Numbered from the stretch's first letter, positions 7,600 to 14,465 are shown. The stretch: 20,235 bases of DNA from an uncultured Lachnospiraceae bacterium (GCA_910588595.1 CAJUQU010000040.1:1-20235); one strand, 5' to 3'. The notes: generated from the letters alone by a model not told the origin. Translations and numbers: made by a program.

Positions 7600-8271
7600 A
7601 TGGATAAAATGATAGTGTATGAGGACGATGTTCTGCTGGTGGTGCACAAGCCGGTAGGTATCGCTACAGAGACGGCGAGGGTCGGCCAGGCAGATCTTGT
7701 GTCCGAATTAAAAAATTACCGAAAGAAAAAAGGTGAGGAAACCTATATTGGTGTGATCCACAGGCTGGACCAGCCAGTGGAAGGACTCCTGGTTTTTGCA
7801 AAAGATGGCAGAACGGCCAAAAAGCTCAGTGACCAGCTGCTGCGGGGAACTCTGACCAAGAAATATGCGGCTCTTGTCGCCGGGGTTCCAGAGATATCCG
7901 AGGGTGAGCTGACGGATTTCCTGGTGAGGGACGGGCGGAATAATTTATCCAGGGTCGTGCCAAAGGGGACGAAAAATGCAAAGGAAGCGTCACTTCACTG
8001 GCGCATCATGCAGCACAATGCTGCTATTTCTCTTTTGGAAATTGAGCTGTATAATGGCAGACATCATCAGATCAGGGTACAGATGGCACATGCGGGGTAT
8101 CCGCTTATGGGGGATTTTAAATATGGTTCTGTGTCCTCGAAGGATCTTTCGAGGAAGGCTGCAGTCAATAGCACCGCGCTGCTGGCGTATCAGATCGCTT
8201 TGATGCATCCGGTCACTGGAGAGCGAATGGAATTTTCATTGGATTTTGATAAATATACTGAAATTTTCTGA
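7600..8271 (+). CDS. RluA-family pseudouridine synthase
   Basis: 223 residues. Members convert uridine to pseudouridine in rRNA or tRNA. The catalytic aspartate is Asp57 in VIHRLDQPVEGLLVFAK, the family's HRLD motif. Other marks are HKPVGIATE near the start, LTKKYAALV, and LLEIELYNGRHHQIRVQMAHAGYPLMGDFKYG, the usual RNA-binding core end. There is no N-terminal S4 domain, so it is a short single-domain member. The ATG at 7600 is chosen because AGGAA (7586-7590) is nine bases away; an in-frame GTG at 7594 is too close to it. The target site cannot be told from sequence. It sits directly behind the response regulator, but a functional link is doubtful. Confidence 0.92.
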   Translation: MDKMIVYEDDVLLVVHKPVGIATETARVGQADLVSELKNYRKKKGEETYIGVIHRLDQPVEGLLVFAKDGRTAKKLSDQLLRGTLTKKYAALVAGVPEISEGELTDFLVRDGRNNLSRVVPKGTKNAKEASLHWRIMQHNAAISLLEIELYNGRHHQIRVQMAHAGYPLMGDFKYGSVSSKDLSRKAAVNSTALLAYQIALMHPVTGERMEFSLDFDKYTEIF

Positions 8272-8293
8272 CAAAAAGATCACAGATTGGGAG

Positions 8294-8322
8294 TTGACAC
8301 ATTTTTGTAGAGAAAGTATAAT
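8294..8322 (+). promoter_or_regulatory. Consensus sigma-A promoter for the 128-residue gene
   Basis: TTGACA (8294-8299) and TATAAT (8317-8322) are exact with a 17-bp spacer. The leader (about 60 nt) contains the palindrome at 8356-8368. Confidence 0.85.
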
Positions 8323-8355
8323 ATAAAATATAGACAAAGGCCTTGTATTTTGCAA

Positions 8356-8368
8356 GAACTCAGAGTTC
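8356..8368. repeat. Perfect 6-1-6 palindrome in the leader
   Basis: GAACTCAGAGTTC is a perfect 13-bp palindrome between the promoter and the ribosome site at 8378-8383. It may be a repressor-binding site; as RNA its loop would be too tight for the full stem. A loose inverted pair CTTG/CAAG lies just before it. Confidence 0.45.
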
Positions 8369-8390
8369 CTATTACAAAGGAGGCCAGAGT

Positions 8391-8777
8391 ATGGATGGAA
8401 TGCAGAATTGGACGAACTATTTAGAGATCATGCGCAATCGTCTGCTTCTCGTCAATGACGCTGATAGCCTGCTCTCAGTATTGATGGACGTCAAAAATAT
8501 ACCAATAGCACTATCAACGATCGAGGATGTGACAGACGCAACCGGATTAAATATGTCACTGTCGGTGATCTGCTCCGAGGCAAAGGTCGCAGGCAGGGTC
8601 ATGTGTCTCATGAGTGATGACATGTTTACAACGGTTCAGCTTAATCTTGACACGGTGAAAAAGGTCAGCTCGAAAATATCAGTAGATGGCAAGGGCGTGG
8701 TAATGAAACTCACGATCAGGAATGGAGCAGAATTTTTACTGATGTTCCACACAGATTTTGTGGAGGAAGATGAATAA
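8391..8777 (+). CDS. Hypothetical protein, 128 residues
   Basis: Starts MDGMQNWTNYLEIMRNRLL at an ATG preceded by AAAGGAGG seven bases away; the frame is open further upstream but only into the leader behind the promoter. The protein is soluble and looks like a small alpha/beta domain: an N-terminal helix, then alternating strands (MSLSVICSEAKVAGRVMCLM, VVMKLTIRN, FLLMFHTDF) and an acidic end. No family is recognised. It has a very strong promoter, and a weak hairpin separates it from the MecA-like gene, so the two may be partly co-expressed. Function unknown. Confidence 0.75.
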   Translation: MDGMQNWTNYLEIMRNRLLLVNDADSLLSVLMDVKNIPIALSTIEDVTDATGLNMSLSVICSEAKVAGRVMCLMSDDMFTTVQLNLDTVKKVSSKISVDGKGVVMKLTIRNGAEFLLMFHTDFVEEDE

Positions 8778-8801
8778 AACGCTTGTCATAATGGAAAACA
8801 T

Positions 8802-8830
8802 AGGACGCTGTGATGGTTCAGCGTCCTTTT
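8802..8830 (+). terminator. Weak intrinsic terminator or attenuator
   Basis: A perfect 9-bp stem, AGGACGCTG (8802-8810) with CAGCGTCCT (8819-8827), has an 8-nt loop but only four Ts. No promoter is visible between it and the ATG at 8850, so it probably allows read-through into the next gene. Confidence 0.65.
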
Positions 8831-8849
8831 CCTATAGGAGGATGGGCAT

Positions 8850-9257
8850 ATGGAATATCATAAGAAAGCAAATTTGAAGGTGGAGTGCACTGCAACACAG
8901 GAGGATTTTGATTTTTTTGGAATTACTTTGGACGATATCATTGACAGGACGGAGTCCGGAATGTATTTTTTGAAGAAGGCTAAGGAGCTGTGTGCCATGA
9001 CGCAGGGGGTGGTATGGACAAATGTCGCATATACGCTCAATATCACAATGCTTCCTGATGGCAGTGTCTCTTTTGAGTTCAGCGAGTGTATCGAGGATTA
9101 TGTCATGAGCCTGAGACATTCCCTTGCCATGGCTGACGAGGAGACGAGAGGACCGCTTGAGGAGTTCATCAGCGCACTCGAGGAGGCGGGCGAGGACGAG
9201 GGGCGCAGGCTTGTATCACATTTTGAGAAAAACATCAAAGCGGAGCGGGTGAAGTAG
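8850..9257 (+). CDS. MecA-like N-terminal-domain protein
   Basis: 135 residues. AGGAGG at 8836-8841 fixes the start. The pattern KVECTATQEDFDFFGITLDDIIDR, then a helix (GMYFLKKAKELCAMT), then LNITMLPDGSVSFEFSE resembles the N-terminal domain of MecA, the adaptor that delivers substrates to ClpC. Full-length MecA proteins are around 200 or more residues, with a C-terminal domain that binds ClpC and activates it. Here that domain is absent; the rest is an acidic, probably helical tail (EETRGPLEEFISALEEAGEDEG). It could be a stand-alone substrate-binding module, an antagonist of MecA, or a diverged protein of another role. The family call is from memory of the pattern and is moderate. It probably shares the transcript of the 128-residue gene. 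Confidence 0.6.
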   Translation: MEYHKKANLKVECTATQEDFDFFGITLDDIIDRTESGMYFLKKAKELCAMTQGVVWTNVAYTLNITMLPDGSVSFEFSECIEDYVMSLRHSLAMADEETRGPLEEFISALEEAGEDEGRRLVSHFEKNIKAERVK

Positions 9258-9280
9258 ACAAAATTTATAGACAAAATTTT
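9255..9280 (+). repeat. Tandem 13-bp duplication at the end of the MecA-like gene
   Basis: TAGACAAAATTTA (9255-9267) is followed directly by TAGACAAAATTTT (9268-9280), 12 of 13 identical. The first copy supplies the stop codon. Probably slippage in AT-rich DNA. Confidence 0.7.
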
Positions 9281-9303
9281 ACTCAAAAATTTTCAGAAAA
9301 TAA

Positions 9304-9332
9304 TTTACATTTTTGAAATTGTATAGTAGACT
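9304..9332 (+). promoter_or_regulatory. Promoter for the 94-residue membrane protein
   Basis: TTTACA (9304-9309) and TAGACT (9327-9332) are 17 bp apart. The leader to the ATG at 9431 is about 90 nt. Confidence 0.5.
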
Positions 9333-9430
9333 GTAATATGAAAATAAAGACGGTCTAGTTGGGGGATGCCTGAGCAGGGGGGAGAAGATGCTGGATCGTT
9401 GTTCAATATGAAGTGGAGAAGGTGGATTTT

Positions 9431-9715
9431 ATGACAAAACAAAATAAAGTCTGTAAGATGTGGAAGCTGATGCTTGCGATGGTTGTGGGGGTGTTTGTAT
9501 CAGTGTTCTCGTTTGGTGCGTTCAGTGCGCAGGCGGCGGAGACAACCGTGGAAAATGCGGTGGAGGAGCAGGCGCCGCAGGAGGGCAGCCAGGAGAATAA
9601 CGGCGGTGCGGCACTGATCCTGCTCATGGGCGGTATGCTGATCATCATTCTTGCAGTCGTGCTCTCGGTTGTCGGGACATTTGTATCATCGGCAGCGATC
9701 GCGGATGAGCTTTGA
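9431..9715 (+). CDS. Small secreted or membrane-anchored protein, 94 residues
   Basis: Begins MTKQNKVCKMWKLMLAMVVG. A basic start and a hydrophobic core ending FGAFSAQAAE form a signal peptide with a likely cut after AQA (about residue 35). The mature part is a short acidic Gln/Glu linker (about 36-56) followed by a membrane segment of Leu/Ile/Val/Gly (about 60-84) and a short tail. The product would thus be a tiny outward-facing membrane peptide of about 60 residues. The start is the ATG at 9431, with AAGG at 9419-9422; an in-frame GTG at 9413 overlaps that site. It has its own promoter and a strong terminator. No family is recognised, and the role is unknown. Confidence 0.75.
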   Translation: MTKQNKVCKMWKLMLAMVVGVFVSVFSFGAFSAQAAETTVENAVEEQAPQEGSQENNGGAALILLMGGMLIIILAVVLSVVGTFVSSAAIADEL

Positions 9716-9750
9716 TTCGCAGTAAAGAGTATTTTGTATTGGACAGGGAT

Positions 9751-9784
9751 AAGGCGGAGACCGAAAGGTCTGCGTCTTATTTTT
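9751..9784 (+). terminator. Strong intrinsic terminator
   Basis: A 12-bp stem (9751-9762 with 9767-9778, one G-G mismatch and one G-T pair) is closed by GAAA and followed by ATTTTTG. It ends the 94-residue gene. Confidence 0.9.
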
Positions 9785-9802
9785 GTTGCGCGGTCCCATG
9801 CG

Positions 9803-9816
9803 GAGGAAATTTCCTC
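9803..9816. repeat. Perfect 14-bp palindrome upstream of the proS promoter
   Basis: GAGGAAATTTCCTC is fully self-complementary and ends 10 bp before the -35 hexamer. Its place suggests a protein-binding site; with no loop it is not a hairpin. Confidence 0.45.
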
Positions 9817-9825
9817 AGATCCTTA

Positions 9826-9854
9826 TTTACATTTGTTACAGATTTTGCTAGTAT
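9826..9854 (+). promoter_or_regulatory. Promoter for proS-ackA
   Basis: TTTACA (9826-9831), 17-bp spacer, TAGTAT (9849-9854) with an upstream TG (9846-9847), an extended -10. The ~125-nt leader has a small hairpin (AGGCTCC 9907-9913 / GGAGTCT 9915-9921) but no T-box hallmark such as the GGTGGNACCGCG-type antiterminator. Confidence 0.55.
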
Positions 9855-9983
9855 AGAGAATAGTAGATAAAATTTATGGATGGCAAAACAGAAACAAGTG
9901 CAAAATAGGCTCCAGGAGTCTCTTTGTGCCTGATATTGCGAGAAGATTTTGGGGGACTGTCAAATAGAAAGGAAGAAAAGATA

Positions 9984-11423
9984 ATGGCAAATGACAAGAA
10001 ATTAGTAGAGGCGATCACGTCGATGGAGGAGGATTTTGCGCAGTGGTACACAGACGTGGTAAAAAAAGCGGAACTGTGTGACTATTCGAGCGTGAAAGGC
10101 TGCATGATCATCAAGCCTGCAGGCTATGCGATCTGGGAGCAGATCCAGCAGCAGCTTGATGCAGCGTTCAAGAAGACTGGAGTGGAAAATGTATACATGC
10201 CGATGTTTATACCGGAAAGCCTTCTGGAAAAAGAGAAGGATCATGTTGAGGGCTTTGCACCCGAGGTTGCGTGGGTGACGCACGGGGGACTAGAGCCCCT
10301 GCAGGAGAGACTGTGCGTGCGCCCTACCTCGGAGACGCTCTTTTGTGATTTTTACAGGAATGAAGTGCAGTCCTACAGGGATCTGCCGAAAGTATATAAC
10401 CAGTGGTGTTCTGTTGTGCGCTGGGAGAAGACGACGAGACCTTTTTTGAGAAGCCGTGAGTTTTTGTGGCAGGAGGGGCACACTGTTCATGCAACAGCAG
10501 AGGAGGCTGAGGAGAGAACGATCCAGATGCTGAATGTCTATGCGGATTTTGTGCGGGATGTGCTTGCGATCCCTGTGGTGAAGGGACAGAAGACCGATAA
10601 GGAGAAATTTGCAGGAGCGGAGGCTACCTATACAATAGAAGCGCTGATGCATGACGGCAAGGCATTGCAGTCAGGCACGAGCCACAACTTCGGAGATGGT
10701 TTTGCAAAGGCGTTTGACATTCAGTTTACCGACAAGGATAATACGCTGAAATACTGTCATCAGACGTCATGGGGATTATCCACACGTATCATCGGTGCAG
10801 TGATCATGGTACACGGTGATGATTCCGGATTGAAGCTGCCGCCGAAAGTGGCGCCGACACAGATCATGGTTGTTCCGATCCAACAGAAGAAAGAGGGTGT
10901 GCTCGACAAGGCGTTTGAGCTAAAGAGCCGGTTATGGGACAAAGGATTCCGCGTGAAAGTGGATGATTCCGACAAGAGTCCGGGATGGAAGTTCAGCGAG
11001 TGCGAGATGCGCGGTGTTCCTTTTAGGATCGAGATCGGGCCGAAGGATATTGAGAATAACAAGTGCGTTTTTGTGCGCCGCGACACCAGGGAGAAGATCG
11101 AGGTCGGTCTTGACGAGGTTGAGACGAAGGCGGCTGAGCTTTTGGAAACGATCCAGTCAGACATGTACGAGGCGGCAAAGAAGCATCTTGAGACGCATAT
11201 AAGTGATGCAGTGACATGGGATGCTTTCTGCGATACGATCAACAACAAGCCGGGATTTGTCAGGGCAATGTGGTGCGGCGACCGCGCCTGCGAGGACAAG
11301 ATCAAGGATGAGCTGACAGCGACAAGCCGCTGTATGCCGTTTGAGCAGGAGCAGCTGAGTGAAAACTACGTGTGCTGTGGGAAACCGGCCAAGAAGATGG
11401 TTTACTGGGGCAGGGCATATTAG
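9984..11423 (+). CDS. proS: Prolyl-tRNA synthetase, archaeal/eukaryotic type
   Basis: 479 residues. It charges tRNA-Pro with proline in the cytosol. Class II motifs are plain: LCVRPTSETLF and VVRWEKTTRPFLRSREFLWQ around motif 2 with the TxE and Arg residues, SGTSHNFGDGFAKAFDIQ, and QTSWGLSTRIIGAVIMVHGD for motif 3. An anticodon-binding domain follows (TQIMVVPI onwards). The C-terminal extra domain has Cys residues (CGDRACED, SRCMPF, YVCCGKP) and ends with WGRAY, as in the archaeal/eukaryotic class; the editing insert of the common bacterial form is absent. Clostridia often carry this type. The start at 9984 follows GAAAGGAAG; the frame is open 60 bp further but without a start supported by a ribosome site. 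ackA begins 32 bp behind with no terminator between them. Confidence 0.97.
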   Translation: MANDKKLVEAITSMEEDFAQWYTDVVKKAELCDYSSVKGCMIIKPAGYAIWEQIQQQLDAAFKKTGVENVYMPMFIPESLLEKEKDHVEGFAPEVAWVTHGGLEPLQERLCVRPTSETLFCDFYRNEVQSYRDLPKVYNQWCSVVRWEKTTRPFLRSREFLWQEGHTVHATAEEAEERTIQMLNVYADFVRDVLAIPVVKGQKTDKEKFAGAEATYTIEALMHDGKALQSGTSHNFGDGFAKAFDIQFTDKDNTLKYCHQTSWGLSTRIIGAVIMVHGDDSGLKLPPKVAPTQIMVVPIQQKKEGVLDKAFELKSRLWDKGFRVKVDDSDKSPGWKFSECEMRGVPFRIEIGPKDIENNKCVFVRRDTREKIEVGLDEVETKAAELLETIQSDMYEAAKKHLETHISDAVTWDAFCDTINNKPGFVRAMWCGDRACEDKIKDELTATSRCMPFEQEQLSENYVCCGKPAKKMVYWGRAY

Positions 11424-11455
11424 TACAACACAAATGAATCTATGGAGGAATCATC

Positions 11456-12649
11456 ATGAATATTTTAGTAATCAATTGCGGAAGCTCTTCGCTCAAATAC
11501 CAGCTGATCGACAGCGGCACGGAAGAGGTTCTGGCAAAAGGGCTCTGTGAGCGTATTGGTATTGATGGAAGTGTACTTACACACACGCCTGCAGGTAAGG
11601 ATAAGGTAAAGATAGAGACACCGATGCCCAATCATACCGTGGCAGTCAAGCTTGTGATCGATGCACTGACCGATGCAGAACACGGTGTGGTCAAGTCGCT
11701 CGACGAGATCAATGCAGTTGGCCACCGTGTGGTACATGGCGGAGAGAAGTTTGCCTCTTCTGTAGTCATCAATGACGAAGTGCTGGGGGCGATCGAGGAG
11801 TGCAATGATCTGGCACCGCTCCACAATCCGGCAAACCTGATCGGGATCAATTCCTGCAGGGAGATCATGCCGGATGTTCCGATGGTTGCAGTGTTTGACA
11901 CCGCATTTCATCAGACAATGCCGGAGAAGGCGTATCTGTATGGGCTGCCTTATGAATATTATGAGAAGTACAAGATCCGCCGCTATGGTTTTCACGGTAC
12001 AAGCCATGACTATGTGTCGGCAAGGGCGGCAGAGATCCTCGGCAAGACAAGGGATACGTTGAAGATCATTGTATGCCATCTGGGAAATGGCGGTTCTGTG
12101 TCGGCGGTGGACCATGGAAAGTGTGTGGATACCTCAATGGGGCTGACTCCGCTCGAGGGCATCATCATGGGGACACGTTCCGGCAGTATCGATCCGGCGA
12201 TCTGTGATTTTATCTGTCAGAAGGAGCATCTTACGTCCGCAGAGATGAACAGTATCCTGAACAAAAAGTCCGGCGTGCTCGGCATGTCAAAGGTTTCGTC
12301 TGATTTCAGGGATATCGAGGCCGCGGCAAACGATGGCAACACACTTGCCGAAGTGACATTGGATGCGTTTTATTACAGTGTGGCGAAGTACATAGGTGCT
12401 TATGCGGCAGCTATGAACGGTGTGGATGCGATCGCATTTACAGCAGGTGTGGGTGAGAATAATGTTTTGGGGCGCGCTGAGATTGCGAAATATCTGGGCT
12501 ATCTCGGAACAGAGATCGACGCGGAGAAGAACAATGTCAGGGGCGAGGACAGAGTGATCTCCACGGATGAAAGTAAGGTAGCACTTCTGTGCGTACCTAC
12601 AAACGAGGAGCTTGCGATCGCAAGACAGACGGCATCGCTTGTGAAATAA
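11456..12649 (+). CDS. ackA: Acetate kinase
   Basis: 397 residues, the normal family length. It converts acetyl phosphate and ADP to acetate and ATP, the energy-yielding step of acetate fermentation. The ASKHA signature marks are MNILVINCGSSSLKYQLID at the start, GHRVVHGG, HNPANL, VFDTAFHQTMP, YGFHGTSHDYV, HLGNGGSVSAV, DTSMGLTPLEGIIMGTRSG and FTAGVGENN. ATGGAGGAATC precedes the ATG. In many Clostridia ackA follows pta, which supplies acetyl phosphate; here the upstream gene is proS and pta must be elsewhere. It probably shares the proS transcript. A 16-bp perfect inverted repeat ends the unit. Confidence 0.98.
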   Translation: MNILVINCGSSSLKYQLIDSGTEEVLAKGLCERIGIDGSVLTHTPAGKDKVKIETPMPNHTVAVKLVIDALTDAEHGVVKSLDEINAVGHRVVHGGEKFASSVVINDEVLGAIEECNDLAPLHNPANLIGINSCREIMPDVPMVAVFDTAFHQTMPEKAYLYGLPYEYYEKYKIRRYGFHGTSHDYVSARAAEILGKTRDTLKIIVCHLGNGGSVSAVDHGKCVDTSMGLTPLEGIIMGTRSGSIDPAICDFICQKEHLTSAEMNSILNKKSGVLGMSKVSSDFRDIEAAANDGNTLAEVTLDAFYYSVAKYIGAYAAAMNGVDAIAFTAGVGENNVLGRAEIAKYLGYLGTEIDAEKNNVRGEDRVISTDESKVALLCVPTNEELAIARQTASLVK

Positions 12650-12655
12650 GAGAAA

Positions 12656-12697
12656 AGGATTGACCAGGATCAAATATGCGAGATCCTGGTCAATCCT
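12656..12697. terminator. Long inverted repeat between convergent genes
   Basis: A perfect 16-bp inverted repeat (12656-12671 with 12682-12697) encloses a 10-nt loop. On the plus strand the following T stretch is poor; on the minus strand it is followed by TTTTCTCTTATTT, so it should stop transcripts of the 12734-13765 gene best and also close ackA. Confidence 0.85.
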
Positions 12698-12733
12698 GCA
12701 TTTAGAGGTTAAATGATAAGGGCATATGTCTTA

Positions 12734-13765
12734 TCAGTCTGCCAGATCAGGTGAGGCGGGGAGGCTGATCGTATCACGATAGACCAATGCACATGCGGCA
12801 GTGGGATAATCTGTTGTGAAGGTCAGCGTTGTGTCGTTCTGGTCCTCGTCCTCCAAAATATTTACCACACCGTTTCCAAGCTGGATCAGCGAAAATTGTC
12901 TTCCCGGAAATTGAAAAGCCGCGGGAATCGTCATGACATAAGTCACGGGTGCGGAAGTCTTTGTCACGGTGCCTTTTGAGCTTGATACAGACATGTTGTA
13001 GGCGGCTGCATAAGTGGCGTCACCAAGGACAATAGAAAATACTTCCAGCGCTGCCTTGCCCTGTTGTCTGCATTGGATATGTGCGTGCATACTGGCATCC
13101 GGCTTGTGAGATTGAAATTCTATAACACTGGGATAATCGGGGATCGGATAATTCGGATTGCTGTATGTTGTCAGTGCGTCCATCGGTGAAAGATCGATGA
13201 TCTTCGGTGACACGGAATGCTGTACCCAGCCTATCATATAGTAGTTTGCGAGGGAAAAACGATACACGCCATTATAGTTCTGCATAAAGGCTGCGATACT
13301 GTCAAGGCTGGTGTATGGAACATTTCCGATATTGCGGCTGACGATGTTTGTGCCAGTGATATCAAAGATGCATTCCGGGGCAGCGCCGGCAAAGGCAGTG
13401 GGACTTTCTATAAAAGTGCCTGCGGACATGGTTACACGGTATAGGTATTTCATGTTGGAAAATGCTTCCGCCCCGATCGAGGTGACACTGTCAGCGATCA
13501 CGAGTGACCGTATCGTTCTGTTGTGCCACGGTCTGTTTCCGAGATGGTCGCGATCATATTCGGGAATCGCGCCATGTCCCTGAATATATAAGGTTTCACC
13601 TTGAAGCTTTGCGATAAGCTCGGTTTCCGAGCCTTCTGTATAGTGCCAGATTTCTGAGCCGCTCTCCTGGATCCAGGTAGAATTGGCTGACGCCATAACA
13701 TTTGACGGTACTGCAAGTGATGCGAGCATGGCGCAGATTGTTAAAATTCCAAGCAGTTTTTTCAT
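12734..13765 (-). CDS. Secreted BspA-like leucine-rich-repeat protein
   Basis: 343 residues from the ATG at 13765, supported by AGGAGA nine bases upstream and a signal peptide starting MKKLLGILTICAMLASLAV and ending near VMASA. The frame is open further upstream, through the promoter, and that part is not coding. After the signal, GETLYIQGHGAIPEYD and IRSLVIADSVTSIGAEAFSN are typical of BspA-like LRR_5 repeats, here only about two units. A middle region (about 120-215) is not recognised. The C-terminal part (about 215-335), with GVVNILEDEDQND and LTFTT, is related to the end of the protein encoded divergently at 14506. No cell-wall anchor or transmembrane segment is seen, so it is probably released or held by non-covalent binding. 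Role unknown; BspA-type repeats often serve in surface binding. Confidence 0.8.
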   Translation of the reverse strand: MKKLLGILTICAMLASLAVPSNVMASANSTWIQESGSEIWHYTEGSETELIAKLQGETLYIQGHGAIPEYDRDHLGNRPWHNRTIRSLVIADSVTSIGAEAFSNMKYLYRVTMSAGTFIESPTAFAGAAPECIFDITGTNIVSRNIGNVPYTSLDSIAAFMQNYNGVYRFSLANYYMIGWVQHSVSPKIIDLSPMDALTTYSNPNYPIPDYPSVIEFQSHKPDASMHAHIQCRQQGKAALEVFSIVLGDATYAAAYNMSVSSSKGTVTKTSAPVTYVMTIPAAFQFPGRQFSLIQLGNGVVNILEDEDQNDTTLTFTTDYPTAACALVYRDTISLPASPDLAD

Positions 13766-13814
13766 ATCATCGATTCTCCTTTTTATGAAATGAGATAATA
13801 GTATCCTAATCCTT

Positions 13815-13843
13815 ATTTTACAAGTAAGCACATGACATGTCAA
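13815..13843 (-). promoter_or_regulatory. Promoter of the BspA-like gene
   Basis: On the minus strand TTGACA (13843-13838) is followed after 17 bp by TAAAAT (13820-13815). The leader to the ATG at 13765 is about 45 nt. Confidence 0.75.
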
Positions 13844-13885
13844 TTGAATACGACCCCAAATTTCGGTGTATTTGTAACAGTTCAG

Positions 13886-14053
13886 CCTAGAGCGTGTTTG
13901 AAAAATCATTCCCGCCACCTATACGCCCCACTTTGCGTGATATTTGCACCGCATTCAGTCGACGTAGCCCGCTACGCCTCCTTCATTTGGCACAAATCTC
14001 CCACAAACTGTGACGTACATCTGACGGAAAGCATTTTTCAAACACGCTCTAGG
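13886..14053. mobile_element. 168-bp full-length palindromic element (MITE/REP-like)
   Basis: Perfect 21-bp arms at 13886-13906 and 14033-14053, beginning CCTAGAGCGTGTTTG, define an element whose exact centre (13969.5) is also the centre of an inner perfect palindrome CGTAGC-CC-GCTACG (13963-13976). Between, more than half of the opposite bases still pair, with scattered mismatches, so the whole unit is one decayed long hairpin. It encodes nothing. This is the form of a palindromic interspersed repeat or a miniature inverted-repeat element. No flanking target duplication is evident. Class is inference. Confidence 0.7.
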
Positions 14054-14077
14054 ACTTCGCACTACGCTGCGAAGTCC
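14052..14077. repeat. Hairpin next to the palindromic element
   Basis: GGACTTCGC (14052-14060) pairs perfectly with GCGAAGTCC (14069-14077) around an 8-nt loop. It shares its first two bases with the end of the 168-bp element. Confidence 0.6.
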
Positions 14078-14101
14078 GTGAGAAAGCATAGCGGCCTAGA
14101 T

Positions 14102-14160
14102 GCATCAAGCCACGGTACGTGGCTTTGACACCGCGAAGCAGTTTTTGCATGGCTTGATGC
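14102..14160. repeat. Nested alternative hairpins
   Basis: GCATCAAGCCA (14102-14112) pairs perfectly with TGGCTTGATGC (14150-14160). The same left arm also takes part in a tight inner hairpin AGCCACG-GTA-CGTGGCT (14108-14124). The two folds exclude each other in part, a pattern seen in regulatory RNAs but also in nested repeats. Confidence 0.55.
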
Positions 14161-14193
14161 TTGTAACAGGAAGCCGAAGGTCGAACTGTTACA

Positions 14194-14436
14194 TGTATTT
14201 ATAGACCGCCCTCCCTGGAATTAAGTGGGAATTTTGGTGTAAAAAGGGAAATCATACAAATACAATGCGTGTTTTTGCCCTGATGTGACTGTCAAGTTTC
14301 CGTGATTATTACATATTCCAAGGTTGTTTCACTGGCAATAAAACCACAAAATTCATTAAAAATAGAAGTATTGCAGATGCTGATTTGGAAGTTATTCATA
14401 AAAATGAGATGGCGCCGTAAAAAAAGAGTAAATCAG
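14194..14436. other. Intergenic stretch with no recognised feature
   Basis: This AT-rich stretch between the repeat region and the promoter at 14437 has no credible gene, no strong hairpin and no riboswitch that I recognise. The long leftward extension of the 14506 frame through it lacks ribosome sites and runs across the promoter. Confidence 0.5.
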
Positions 14437-14465
14437 TTGAAAAAAAAGCAAACGTATATTATAAT
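14437..14465 (+). promoter_or_regulatory. Promoter of the 207-residue secreted protein
   Basis: TTGAAA (14437-14442), 17-bp spacer, TATAAT (14460-14465). The A-rich stretches upstream could help as an UP-like element. The leader is about 35 nt. Confidence 0.8.

Larger units (their letters stand above)
13873..14193. repeat. Composite inverted-repeat region bounded by 11-bp arms
   Basis: TGTAACAGTTC (13873-13883) and GAACTGTTACA (14183-14193) are exact reverse complements 321 bp apart end to end. Between them lie the 168-bp palindrome and three more hairpins. TGTAACAG also recurs at 14162-14169, so the right end can alternatively fold on itself (8-bp stem, 14162-14169 with 14186-14193). No coding gene is credible here. 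It could be a non-autonomous mobile element, a nested pair of repeats, or a structured RNA. Confidence 0.55.

Noticed and set aside
9855..9983. T-box riboswitch in the proS leader
   Set aside because: The leader is only about 125 nt and has neither the T-box sequence nor a terminator/antiterminator pair.
13766..13918. Longer N-terminus for the BspA-like protein
   Set aside because: The extension would cross its own promoter and hide a good signal peptide behind 51 unrelated residues.
13832..14128. Plus-strand 98-codon open frame across the palindromic element
   Set aside because: It has no ribosome site, overlaps the promoter of the minus-strand gene and is made by the inverted-repeat sequence; no protein-like features.
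14337..14418. Possible remnant of a gene (frame reading ...SIADADLEVIHKNEMAP)
   Set aside because: The phrase looks protein-like, but the frame is only about 40 codons, has no start or ribosome site, and I recognise no parent family.
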